Origin: Amycolatopsis nigrescens CSC17Ta-90
GTDB lineage: Bacteria; Actinomycetota; Actinomycetes; Mycobacteriales; Pseudonocardiaceae
Length of the DNA: 64,000 bases
Direction of reading: 5' to 3'
Assembly: GCF_000384315.1 (NCBI RefSeq)
Contig: NZ_ARVW01000001.1
Coordinates: forward strand, 8,725,001 to 8,789,000
Shown: piece after piece, positions 49,841 to 59,100 of the stretch
Layout: each line of letters opens with the position of its first letter
How positions within the stretch are numbered: the first letter of the stretch is position 1
Notes under the pieces: model-generated
Told to the model about the DNA's origin: nothing
Seen by the model: the letters and a program-made list of their open reading frames with translations, nothing else
Database searches by the model: none
Program-made: the position numbers and the translations under genes

Positions 49841-51364
49841 GCGAAGCGCACGCTCCGGGTCGGCGTCGAGGTTCGCCGTGCGCCAGCCGACGAAACCGTC
49901 CGGGCGGACCAGTACCGCACCATCCGGTGCGAGCCCGGAATCCTCCGTGAGACGGTGCGCTCGCACCCGAACACCGAACTCGGCGCCGACGGTGCCCGCG
50001 GCGGAAAGCCACGGCGTACCCGGTAGGCCGGTGAAGACGGTCCAGTCCGAGCCGGCCAGATCGAGGGTGGACACGCCCGATTCCACCCAGTGGTGCGGAA
50101 AACGGCGGCCTGGCTCGGCGTGGTCGTCGAGTACGTCTTCGCGATCCGGCTCCGCATCGGCGAGCACCGCGCCGGAACGGTACTGGTAGCACATCATCCC
50201 CCGGAGGTAGTCGACCGCGATCGCGTCGTACAGGTCGTCCGGATCCGAAGGCTGATCCCGGTAGCCCTCGTACATGCGGCGGGACAGGGTGAGGGAAGCC
50301 TGGGCCGCCGCACGACGCTCGGCTTCGTAGCTGTCCAGCAGCGACGGCGCGGCCTGTCCGTTGAGCACCGCGGCGAGCTTCCAGGCAAGGTTGTGCCCGT
50401 CCTGGATCCCGGTGTTCATGCCGAGCCCGCCCGCGGAACTCTGCACGTGGGCCGCGTCACCGGCCAGGAACACCCGGCCCACCCGGAACGCCGACGCGAT
50501 CCCCAGCGCGGCCTCCCAGGCGTTGACCGCGTGCAGTTCGACCGGCACCGTGTCGTCCCCGATCGCCGCGTGCAGGAGTTCGACGGCCTTCTCGGCGGAC
50601 AGGTCGGTCAGCTCGTCCGGCTTGCCGGGGTAGTCCATGATGTGCGAGGACCATTGGTCGCCGCCGTTCTTCGAAAAGAGGGTGGCGTAGACCTTTTCGT
50701 TGCGCACGAAGCAGAGATGGGTTTCCCATTGGGCCAGTGTGTCGCCGAGATCGGCGCGGAAGAACGCCGTGTTCAGCCGGGCCACCACCCGACGGTCGGG
50801 CACCGTGATGCCCAGCCGCTGCCGTACCCCGCTGCCGGCACCGTCGGCGCCGATCAGGTAGTCCGCGGTGATCTCCCGTTCCGCACCCGTATCGGTGTCC
50901 GCCACCCTGGCGCGCACCCCGGCCTCGTCGGCGGTGAAGTCGAGCAGCCGGGTCCCGAAGCGCACGGTCCCGCCGTCCCGGGACAACCGCCGCAGCGCCA
51001 CCTGCTGCAGCTCCCGCTGGGTGAGGTTCTGACGGGCGTCGGCCGGGCTGCAGGTTTCCAGCCGCCGGGAATACGCGGGCGGCAGCCCGCTGTGCCGGAG
51101 CTGGGTGCCCAGCGCGCTGTCCTTGAACACCGTCCGCATCGGCGGCCCGCCACGCCAGCCCACCTCGTCGAGCGCCGGGCCCAGCCCCATCGCGCGGAAC
51201 AGTTCCAGGGTGCGCAGGCTGACACTCGCCCGGGGAGGAGCCAGCGTCGGATCGCGCTTGTCGACGACCAGCGCGGGCACGCCCCACCGCGCGAGGAAAA
51301 CCGCCGTAGACAGGCCCACCGGCCCCGCCCCGACCACCAGCACCGGCACGTGCTCTTCCGTCAT
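49796..51364 (-). CDS. FAD-dependent aromatic hydroxylase (PgaE/RdmE-like)
   Basis: The 522-aa flavoprotein has VPVLVVGAGPVGLSTAVFLARWGVPALVVDKR, an LRTLELFRAMGLG segment, LIGADGAGSGVRQRLGI, and VGRVFLAGDAAHVQSSAGGLGMNTGIQDGHNLAWKLAAVL. A C-terminal thioredoxin-like domain ends RPDGFVGWR. This is the polyketide/phenol hydroxylase group, including tetracycline-inactivating relatives. It may detoxify or tailor aromatic compounds. The ATG at 51364 follows a G-rich site. A divergent MerR gene and a perfect palindrome lie upstream, suggesting inducible expression. Confidence 0.85.
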   Translation of the reverse strand: MTEEHVPVLVVGAGPVGLSTAVFLARWGVPALVVDKRDPTLAPPRASVSLRTLELFRAMGLGPALDEVGWRGGPPMRTVFKDSALGTQLRHSGLPPAYSRRLETCSPADARQNLTQRELQQVALRRLSRDGGTVRFGTRLLDFTADEAGVRARVADTDTGAEREITADYLIGADGAGSGVRQRLGITVPDRRVVARLNTAFFRADLGDTLAQWETHLCFVRNEKVYATLFSKNGGDQWSSHIMDYPGKPDELTDLSAEKAVELLHAAIGDDTVPVELHAVNAWEAALGIASAFRVGRVFLAGDAAHVQSSAGGLGMNTGIQDGHNLAWKLAAVLNGQAAPSLLDSYEAERRAAAQASLTLSRRMYEGYRDQPSDPDDLYDAIAVDYLRGMMCYQYRSGAVLADAEPDREDVLDDHAEPGRRFPHHWVESGVSTLDLAGSDWTVFTGLPGTPWLSAAGTVGAEFGVRVRAHRLTEDSGLAPDGAVLVRPDGFVGWRTANLDADPERALRSVFGRILGRTARRA

Positions 51365-51407
51365 GACACCCCCACGTTCGCCGAAGTACGTCGGAGACCA
51401 CCGTGCA

Positions 51408-51427
51408 CGCTCAAGCCCACTTGAGCG
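51408..51427. promoter_or_regulatory. Perfect palindrome between the hydroxylase and MerR genes
   Basis: CGCTCAAG-CCCA-CTTGAGCG has perfect 8-bp arms and a 4-base spacer, 43 bases before the hydroxylase start and 12 bases before the MerR start. The geometry fits a MerR operator. No -10/-35 pair with high consensus is visible around it. Confidence 0.6.
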
Positions 51428-51439
51428 CAAGCTGGAACC

Positions 51440-51937
51440 ATGAGCGATGAGCGTTACTCCATCAGCCAGGTGGCGCGCCGCTTCGGCGTACGGGTGTCCA
51501 CTTTGCGCTACTACGACGAACTGGGGCTGCTGACACCGGCCGGGCGACGGGGCAATGTGCGGTTCTACGGCCGTGCGGAACTCGCCCGGCTGGCACTGAT
51601 CCGGCGGCTGCACCACGGTGGCCTGGTCAGCCTGGCCGACACCACCGCACTGCTCGACGACACTGCCGCGGCTGAGCGACCCGACGGACGCGATGTCCTG
51701 ACCGCGTCCGTCGACGCGATCAAAAGACAGGTCGAAGAACTCACCGCCGCCCAGCGGTTGCTCGAACACCTGCTGACCTGCCCGCGAGCCGATCCGATCC
51801 GGGACTGCCCCTACCTGCGCGCCGAACTCGACCAGGCCGTCGACACGGCCATGGCCGAGCGGGATCAACGCGACTACCAGGGCAGTGGCAGCTCCGCGAC
51901 CAGTTCCTCCGGAGCGGACAGCCGCCATGCCTCGTAG
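51440..51937 (+). CDS. MerR-family transcriptional regulator
   Basis: The 165-aa protein has the MerR N-terminal HTH: YSISQVARRFGVRVSTLRYYDELGLLTPAGRRGNVRFYGRAEL. The C-terminal part contains a CPRADPIRDCPYLR pair of Cys but lacks the CxxC-type cluster of SoxR, so it is not a SoxR orthologue. It diverges from the aromatic hydroxylase gene across a palindrome and probably controls it in response to an aromatic ligand. Its 3' end overlaps the convergent MmcQ/YjbR gene by 64 bases, so its polar C-terminal tail is read antisense to that gene. Confidence 0.85.
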   Translation: MSDERYSISQVARRFGVRVSTLRYYDELGLLTPAGRRGNVRFYGRAELARLALIRRLHHGGLVSLADTTALLDDTAAAERPDGRDVLTASVDAIKRQVEELTAAQRLLEHLLTCPRADPIRDCPYLRAELDQAVDTAMAERDQRDYQGSGSSATSSSGADSRHAS

Positions 51938-52218
51938 ACCAGCTCGGCGAGTTCGTCGGCCTCGACCCCGTCCAGCTGGACGACCACCCAGCCGAACCCG
52001 CCGGCGGTGAACTGCTCCTCGAAGACCTCCGGCCGTTCGGACACCAGCGCCTGCTGTTCGGTCAGCGTCTGCTTCAGGCCGACGGTCTGGGTTCGCGGCC
52101 AGTAGTAGCCGAATCGCTTACCGCGCACGCTGAACGACGTGTACTCACTACGCTCCGCGCGCTCGACCTCGGCCAGCGCGTCCAGCACGCGGTCGAACTC
52201 GGCACTTCGCACACCCAT
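51874..52218 (-). CDS. MmcQ/YjbR-family protein
   Basis: The 114-aa protein has the YjbR double-wing fold signatures: SFSVRGKRFGYYWPRTQTVGLKQTLTEQQALV, FEEQFTAGGFGWVVVQLDGVEADELAELVYEAWRLSAP. The molecular function is not established; the fold can bind DNA. The gene is monocistronic, converging on the MerR gene with a 64-base overlap. Confidence 0.75.
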   Translation of the reverse strand: MGVRSAEFDRVLDALAEVERAERSEYTSFSVRGKRFGYYWPRTQTVGLKQTLTEQQALVSERPEVFEEQFTAGGFGWVVVQLDGVEADELAELVYEAWRLSAPEELVAELPLPW

Positions 52219-52332
52219 CCCGGCTCCCCAAGGTCAGAGGCCGCAGTCTATCGCCGTGCCGGGCGGTTGAGTCGTTCGGCGGCATAACGCGGGCCGGACG
52301 GTCCGTCTTATGCCGTCCAAGGTTGGTTACGA

Positions 52333-52348
52333 ATTGGACTGGACCAAT
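52333..52348. promoter_or_regulatory. dre-like DasR site upstream of the first chitinase
   Basis: ATTGGACTGGACCAAT lies 38 bases before the chitinase start. The core TGGACTGGACCA matches the DasR consensus TGGTCTAGACCA at 10 of 12 positions. DasR represses chitin and GlcNAc genes in actinomycetes. No dasR gene is in the window. Confidence 0.5.
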
Positions 52349-52386
52349 GTAGGTTGTGAAACTCGCCTCAATTCTGGAGGTTCGTA

Positions 52387-54507
52387 GTGTCACCGAAATC
52401 AAAGAGATCCAGATCCCTGTTCACTTCCGGCGCGGTAACCACCCTGCTGACCGCGCTGCTGGTCGCCGTAACCCCGGGTTCGCCGAGCGCACAGGCGGAC
52501 AACTGCCGGCCCGACGGACTCGCCCCGACCGCGGGCACGGCGGTGCCCTACTGCACCGTCTACGACGCGGCGGGCCGGGAAAAGATCGCGCACGGCAGCA
52601 GCCGGCGGACCATCGGCTACTTCACCGGCTGGCGCACCGGCAAGGACGGCACGCCCGCCTACCTGGCCAGTGACATCCCGTGGCAGAAGGTAACCCACAT
52701 CAACTACGCCTTCGCGCACATCGGCACGGACAACCGGGTTTCGGTCGGCCCGGACGGGCCGGGCAACGCGGCCACCGGCATGGAATGGCCCGGGGTGCCC
52801 GGCGCCGAGATGGACCCGGCCTATCCCTACAAGGGACATTTCAACCTGCTGAACAAGTACAAGAAGCAGAACCCCGGAGTGCGCACGCTGATCTCGATCG
52901 GCGGCTGGGCGGAGTCCGGCGGCATCCTCAACCCGGACGGCACCCGCAACGCGTCCGGCGGCTTCTACAAGACCGCGCAGAGCCAGCAGTCGATCGACGC
53001 CTTCGCCGACTCGACGGTGAACTTCCTGCGCCAGTACGGGTTCGACGGAGCGGACATCGACTACGAGTACGCGACTTCGATGAAGTACGCCGGCAACCCG
53101 GACGACTTCTGGATCTCGGATCCGAATCGCGCCACCCTGATGAAGAACTACGTCGCGCTGATGAAGACGTTGCGCGCGAAGCTGGACGCGGCCAGTGCCG
53201 CGGACGGCAAGCACTACATGCTCACCGCCGCCGTCTCCGCTTCGGGCTGGATCCTGCGTGGCGCGGAGACCTACCAGGTGACCCAGTACCTGGACTACGC
53301 CAACATCATGACCTACGACCTGCACGGGGCGTGGAACCAGTACGTCGGGCCGAACGCCGCGCTCTACGACAACGGCAAGGACGCCGAGCTCGCCTTCTGG
53401 GACGTCTACACCACCCCGCAATATGAAGGTGTAGGCCATCTCAACACGGACTGGGCCTATCACTACTTCCGCGGGGCGATGCCGGCCGGCCGGATCAACA
53501 TCGGCGTGCCGTTCTACACCCGCGGCTGGCAGGGCGTCAGCGGCGGGACGCAGGGCCAGTGGGGCACCGCGCCACTACCGGACCAGGCGCAGTGCCCGCC
53601 GGGCACCGGTGGCCACGTCGGTTCCAAGATCCCGTGCGGCAACGGCGCGATCGGCATCGACAACCTCTGGCACGACGTCACCGCGGGCGGCGCGGAGGTG
53701 CCGTCAGGGGTGAACCCGATGTGGCACGCCAAGAACCTGGAAACCGGCGTGCAGGGCGACTACCTGGAGGCGTACGGCCTCGACCCGAAGAACGACCCGG
53801 CCGACCGGCTCACCGGCACCTACGCCCGCAACTACGACAGCACGCTGGGCTCGTCCTGGCTGTGGAACGACCAGAAGAAGGTCTATCTGTCCTCAGAGGA
53901 CGAAGCGGCGATCGACGCGAAGGCGAAGTACGTCGCGGACAAGGGCATCGGCGGCATCATGCTGTGGGAGCTGGCCGGCGACTACAAGCTGGACCCGGTG
54001 ACCAAGCAGTACGGCATGGGCAGCACCCTGGTCGACAAGATCACCAGCCGGTTCGCCGGCGCCGCCCCCTACGGCGCCACGAAGTCGAACACGCCGATGC
54101 CGACCGATGTGCTCGACGTCGGCGTCGAAGCACGCGGGTTCGCACTGGGTGACGCCAACTACCCGATCAACCCCAAGCTGGCGATCACGAACCGCTCCAC
54201 CACGGCCATCCCTGGTGGCGCGCAGGTCGAGTTCGACTACGGCACCAGCGCCCCCGGCAGCATGGCCGACCAGTCCGGCTGGGGCCTGCGCGTCACGCAG
54301 AAGGGCCATACCGGGCCGAACATCGGCGGGCTGAAGGGCGACTTCCAGCACGTCGCGTTCACGCTGCCGAGCTGGCAGTCCATTCCGGCGGGCAGCACGG
54401 TGGAGGTGACCGTGCGGTACTACCTGCCGATCGCCACCCCGTCGAACTTCAAGTTCACCTTCGGCGGCAAGAGTTACGCGATCTCGCACGACAGCCCACG
54501 CGGCTGA
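52387..54507 (+). CDS. Secreted GH18 chitinase with C-terminal accessory domain
   Basis: The 706-aa product has a signal peptide ending near residue 37 (SAQA). The GH18 barrel carries KVTHINYAFAHIG, LISIGGWAES and the catalytic DGADIDYEY with acid Glu227, later INIGVPFYTRGW and a GIGGIMLWELAGDY end strand. Residues 590-706 form a separate beta-sandwich (VGVEARGFALGDANYPIN..., TVEVTVRYYLP), like the chitinase C-terminal domain. It hydrolyses chitin outside the cell. The GTG at 52387 follows TGGAGG. It is convergent with a second chitinase gene across a shared terminator. Confidence 0.9.
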   Translation: MSPKSKRSRSLFTSGAVTTLLTALLVAVTPGSPSAQADNCRPDGLAPTAGTAVPYCTVYDAAGREKIAHGSSRRTIGYFTGWRTGKDGTPAYLASDIPWQKVTHINYAFAHIGTDNRVSVGPDGPGNAATGMEWPGVPGAEMDPAYPYKGHFNLLNKYKKQNPGVRTLISIGGWAESGGILNPDGTRNASGGFYKTAQSQQSIDAFADSTVNFLRQYGFDGADIDYEYATSMKYAGNPDDFWISDPNRATLMKNYVALMKTLRAKLDAASAADGKHYMLTAAVSASGWILRGAETYQVTQYLDYANIMTYDLHGAWNQYVGPNAALYDNGKDAELAFWDVYTTPQYEGVGHLNTDWAYHYFRGAMPAGRINIGVPFYTRGWQGVSGGTQGQWGTAPLPDQAQCPPGTGGHVGSKIPCGNGAIGIDNLWHDVTAGGAEVPSGVNPMWHAKNLETGVQGDYLEAYGLDPKNDPADRLTGTYARNYDSTLGSSWLWNDQKKVYLSSEDEAAIDAKAKYVADKGIGGIMLWELAGDYKLDPVTKQYGMGSTLVDKITSRFAGAAPYGATKSNTPMPTDVLDVGVEARGFALGDANYPINPKLAITNRSTTAIPGGAQVEFDYGTSAPGSMADQSGWGLRVTQKGHTGPNIGGLKGDFQHVAFTLPSWQSIPAGSTVEVTVRYYLPIATPSNFKFTFGGKSYAISHDSPRG

Positions 54508-54521
54508 GTCTGCCCACCACA

Positions 54522-54558
54522 CACTGCTGCCCCGCCCGAATCGGACGGGGCAGCAGTG
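54522..54558. terminator. Bidirectional terminator between the two chitinase genes
   Basis: CACTGCTGCCCCG (54522-54534) and CGGGGCAGCAGTG (54546-54558) form a perfect 13-bp stem with an 11-base loop, centred in the 80-base gap between the two convergent genes. Confidence 0.85.
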
Positions 54559-54587
54559 CTTTGCCGGGAGAAAGACCGCCCTGCCGG

Positions 54588-56033
54588 TCAGCCCCGGCCC
54601 TGCGGAGGCGCGGACGGGGTGCCTCGTCCCAGCCCACCGGCCAGTGCGCGGGCCAGCGTGCCGTCGTCCTCCGCCAGGTTCCAGGCGAACGCGCCGCCAA
54701 GACCCTTGGCCTTGATGTACTCGGTCTTCTTGCCGATGGCCCACGGGTCGTCGAAGGACCAGAACTGCTTACCGTCATAGCCCCAGGTCGCGATCGCGGC
54801 CTCGTCGTGGAACACCTGGGATGAGGTGAACTTGGACTTCAGCTTGCGGTAGCCGCTGACCCCTGGCTCCTCCGGGAAGTCGCCCGGCGCGGCACCGGTG
54901 GCGGCCTGGAAGAGCCCGTTCTGCCCGCCGTTGGTGACCCCGTCCCAGCCGCGGCCGTAGAACGGGATGCCGGCCAGAATCTTGGCCGGCGGCACCCCGG
55001 CGTCGGTGTAGATCTTCACCGCCTGCTCCACGCTGAACTGGCTGGCGGGCGGGTTCGGGTCGTTCGGGGCCATGTTGATGTTGGCCTGGTGCGCGGTCCG
55101 GTTCGGCTCCCACGAGGAACCGTGGAAGTCGTAGCCCTGCACGTTCGCGAAGTCCAGGTACTGGAAGATCTTGTCCAGCTCCAGGCCGTTCTGGATCTTC
55201 ACCGGGTCGGCCGCGGTGAAGGCGGTGATCAGGCCGCCCTGCTTCGCCGCGTCGAGCTGGGTGCGGAACTCCTTCAGCAGCAGGGTGAAGTTCTGCTTGT
55301 CGTTGGGGTCGACGTGGTTGCCCTCCAGGCCGCCACCGCCGGGGTACTCCCAGTCGAGGTCGAAGCCGTCGAAGATGTTCGCCGCGCTGCCGGGGCCGCC
55401 GGCCGGTTTGCCGGTACCCCAGTCGTCCCTGGACGGCACGTTGCCCTTGATGAACATGTCCACGCAGGAGGACACGAACTTCTTGCGGGCCGCGTCCGTC
55501 TTGGCCACGTCCGCGAAGTACTTGGAGAACGACCAGCCGCCGAGGGAGATCAGCACCTTCAGGCCGGGGTGCTTGGCCTTGAGCTTGCGCAGCTGGTTGA
55601 AGTTGCCGCGCAGCTTGCCGGCGGGATCGTCGGCGACCCCGTCCACCGACTGGGCGCCGGTGATCACCCGCTGGTAGTCGGCATGCGCGTCGCCGGCGTT
55701 GTCCTTCGGGTAGTCCGGGTCACCGGGGTTGCCGACCGCGGAGGTGCTCTGGAAACAGGTGTGGTCGGTGGCGTGGATGTTGGCGAACGCGTAGTTCAGC
55801 ACGGTCAGCCCGTTCGCCGCGCCGCTGCGCTCGATGTCGCCGAGGTAGACGTTCCGGCCGTACACCGCCCACTGCGGGTAGTAGTTCACCACGTGGTAAT
55901 TGGCCTGCGGCGGGGCCGCGGGGTGGTCGGCGGTGGCGGGCGGGGCGAGCAGCAGGCCACCCGCCAGCGCGGACACCGCGATGACGGGAATGACCACTTT
56001 TCGGCTGGATCGCCGGTGAATCCTGCGATACAT
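54588..56033 (-). CDS. Secreted GH18 chitinase, single-domain
   Basis: The 481-aa product has a basic signal peptide (RRIHRRSSRKVVIPVIAVSA...ATA). The GH18 domain carries LTVLNYAFANI, VLISLGGWSFSKYF, the catalytic IFDGFDLDWEYPG with Glu229, FANVQGYDFHGSSW, ILAGIPFYGRGW and GLGGAFAWNLAED. There is no carbohydrate-binding module, so it probably acts on soluble or accessible chitin and complements the larger neighbour. The ATG with complement at 56031-56033 starts the signal peptide. A near-perfect dre site lies about 40 bases upstream. Confidence 0.9.
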   Translation of the reverse strand: MYRRIHRRSSRKVVIPVIAVSALAGGLLLAPPATADHPAAPPQANYHVVNYYPQWAVYGRNVYLGDIERSGAANGLTVLNYAFANIHATDHTCFQSTSAVGNPGDPDYPKDNAGDAHADYQRVITGAQSVDGVADDPAGKLRGNFNQLRKLKAKHPGLKVLISLGGWSFSKYFADVAKTDAARKKFVSSCVDMFIKGNVPSRDDWGTGKPAGGPGSAANIFDGFDLDWEYPGGGGLEGNHVDPNDKQNFTLLLKEFRTQLDAAKQGGLITAFTAADPVKIQNGLELDKIFQYLDFANVQGYDFHGSSWEPNRTAHQANINMAPNDPNPPASQFSVEQAVKIYTDAGVPPAKILAGIPFYGRGWDGVTNGGQNGLFQAATGAAPGDFPEEPGVSGYRKLKSKFTSSQVFHDEAAIATWGYDGKQFWSFDDPWAIGKKTEYIKAKGLGGAFAWNLAEDDGTLARALAGGLGRGTPSAPPQGRG

Positions 56034-56074
56034 GGGGGCTTCCGATCTCCGGGGTTGGGGGACGGCCGGCAGGG

Positions 56075-56090
56075 GGTTGTCTAGACCACC
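56075..56090. promoter_or_regulatory. dre-like DasR site upstream of the second chitinase
   Basis: GGTTGTCTAGACCACC contains TTGTCTAGACCA, which matches the DasR core TGGTCTAGACCA at 11 of 12 positions with the central TCTAGA intact. It lies between the chitinase start (56033) and the end of the SARP gene. Confidence 0.65.
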
Positions 56091-56194
56091 GGCCTCAGCC
56101 CATCTTCGCGCGCGACCGCCGCCGGACACCCATCCCGAAAACCTCTTACCCCGTGTTATGCCTCCACCCCGGTCAACGGCGGGGAGCAGGTTCG

Positions 56195-59100
56195 TCACAC
56201 TGCCGGAATCCGCTGGCCGAGGCGTCGCAGTGCGTCACGGGCGGCGGTGGACCAATGCGGCGCACCGGCCTTGTCCGCGATCGCCAGCGCCTCCCGGTAA
56301 TGTCCCGCCGCTCGATCCCGCCGGCCGAGCGCGGCGGACAGCTCGCCGAGGTAGTGCGCGACCGGGCCCAGAGTCAGCAGCCCGCTGCCGGCCCCGGCGA
56401 GTTCTCCGGCCGCGGGAAGCAACTGGGCGTAAAGAGGTGCCATCCGCTGCCGGTCCCCCGCCCGCACCGCCGACTCGGCGTGCAGGCAGGTGCGGACTTC
56501 GAAGAGCAGGTCGCGGGGCGAGTCCGGAATGTCGCGCACGGCGGTGAGCGCCTGCTCGCGGTCGCCACTGGCGAACAGGACCAGCGGACGGGCCCAGCGC
56601 TCGTACCGCCCCCAGCCGTCGTCGGGCAGGTCCGGGACACCGAGGCAGAGCAGGGCGAGCGGCAGGATCCCGTCCTCCACACCGGGCATCCCGGTGCCCC
56701 GGAGCCGGTCGGCGGCCGCGCGGTAGGCGGCTCGCGCCTCCGCCGGCCGGCCGGTCACCGCGAGTCGCAGCGCCGCGTACCAGCCGGTGAACACGCCGAC
56801 GAGAGGGAGCTCGTAGCGCTCGGCGAGCAGGTCGGCCGCGGCGGCGTGCCGGTCGGCGGTGGCGAGATCGGCGAGCGCGGCACCGGACTGGACGAGGATC
56901 AGGTGCCCGAGCACTTCGAACGGGATCAGTCCGTCGTGCCGGGCGGCCAGGTCGAGCAGTTCCGCACCGATCGCGGCCCGTTGCGGTGCGAGCCCGGCCC
57001 GGTGGAAGGTCTGCAAGAAACGGCCGTTGAGCGCGAATGCCAGCAGGGTGGGATCGCCGAGCGCGCGGGCGATCGTCTCGGCCTCCCGCGCCGCCTGCGC
57101 ACCCCGTTGACCGCGGTCGCCACGCCGTTCCATCGCGACGGTGACCAGCAGGCCGGCGCGTTCGGTCTCGCGGTCGCCCGGCAGCACGGTCAGGGTGCGC
57201 TCGGCGGCGGCCACCAGGCTGGCGGACAGCGCCTCGTCGTCGTTGGCCGTCCAGTTCGCGGGCACCTGGAAGGAGCCGATCACCCCGGCGGTCAGCACCG
57301 GGTCGCCCAGCGCCTCGGCCGCGGTGACCGCGTCCGCGCGGTGGCGCCGCGCCCCGGCGAGGTCACCGGTCACCGCCAGCGCCCGGACCATGCCCATCAC
57401 CGCCTCCAGCCGGGCACGGGCATCCCCGCCTTCCGTGCGATCCAGCGCCTCGACCGTCCCCCGCCACAGGCGCACCGCCTCGTGCGGCGCCGGTCGCCGC
57501 TCCGCCCGCTCGGCAGCCGCACGCGCGTAGTGCGCGGCCATGGCCGCGGTGGCCCGGTCTTCCGCGCGCAGGAAGTGGTGCGCGATCGCCTCCACGTCAT
57601 CGGGCCGGACCCGTTCGACGATCTCCGCCGCCGCGGCGTGCCACCGGGCCCGGCGGACGCGCGTGATGTCGTCGTAGAGCGTTTCGCGCACCAGCGCGTG
57701 CGCGAAACGCAGGCGATCGGCGTCCCGCTCGACCAGGAAACCGGACAGCAGAGCCAAGTCGACGGTGTCCAGGACCAGGTTCTCGTCCCCGGCGAGCGGG
57801 ATCAGCACGTCGAGGTCGACCTCGTGGCCGAGAACCGCAGCCTGGCGCAGGTGGGTCCGCGCCGCCTCGGGGAGGCCGGTGAGGCGATGCCGGATGACGT
57901 CGCGGACACCGGCCGGCACCGCGCTCAGTCCCGCGTCGCCCTCGGTCTCCCAGAGCCGGGTGAGCTCGCGGACGAAGAACGGGTTGCCCGCACTGCGCGC
58001 GTGGATCACCTGCGCGGCACCCGGCGCCGGCTCGCGGTGAGCGGTGGCGAGGACCAGCTCCCGGACTTCCGGCTCGGTCAGCCCACCGAGGTAGACCCGG
58101 ACCGGCTCGGCACGGGCCGCCCGGCCGAGCGCCCCGGCCAGCCCGGCGGAGATCTCGGTGGAACGGTAGGTGCCGACGATCAGCACCGGCCCGGCCGCTG
58201 GATCGGCGGCCAGCGCGGTGACCAGCGCGAGGGTCTCCTCATCCGCCCAGTGCAGGTCGTCGAAGACCAGCAGCACCGGCTTCGCACCGGAGACCGTGCC
58301 CAGGTAGGAGCCGATCGCGCGGTGCCGGCGGAACCGCGCCTCGACCGGATCGCCCGGATCGCCCGGATCACCGTCCTGGGTGCCGGTGGGCGGCGGGTCG
58401 TGTCCGGTATGGGCGAGCGCGTCGCGCAACTGCGTCCACGGCCATGCCGCCGGCGCGCCGGGGAGTTCGGGGCTGGTCCCCCAGGCGGTGATCCAGCCGG
58501 TCGCCGCCAGCCGCCGGGTCAGGGCCGTGGTCAGCGCGGTCTTGCCCGCCCCGGCGGCTCCGGACACCAGCGCGAGCCGGGGCCGTCCCGCCAACTTGGC
58601 GGACGCGGCCGCTTCCGCCAGCGCGGCCAGTTCGCCGACGCGACCGACGAAGAGCTGCTGGACCGGCCCCTTGTCCTGCACGGGGTCCGGCGAGCGCCGG
58701 GCGGGCGGACCGGCGAGGTGCGGTGCCTGGGCGAGCATGTCCGCCTCCAGCCGCCGCAGGTGCTGGCCGGGGTCCACGCCGAGCTCGGTCCGCAGCACCT
58801 CCCTGGCCCGGCGGAGCGCGGCCAGCGCGTCACCCTGACGTCCCGACTGGTAGAGCGCCGTGGCCAGCAGGCGCCAGTCGTCTTCGCGCAGCGGGTGCGC
58901 GGCGACCTGTGCCTGCAACTCGGGCACCGTTTCCCCGGCCAGCCCCAAGGCCAGCGCCGCTTCGGCACGACGTCGGACGGCCAGCAGGCGCAGCTCGTCG
59001 AGCCTGGCGATCTCGCCGCGTGCCCAGTCCTGCTCGGCGAACTCCACGTACGCGGGTCCCCGCCAGAGCCCCAGCGCCTCGTCCAGCAAGACCCGGGCTT

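Noticed and set aside
51440..51937. MerR protein as the SoxR that would act at 8745-8762
   Set aside because: SoxR needs a C-terminal CxxC-type iron-sulfur cluster; this protein has only two spaced Cys and its own palindrome upstream.
58341..58370. Short GGATCGCCC tandem repeat in the SARP gene
   Set aside because: It encodes a GDPGDPGD linker in frame; no evidence of a separate element.
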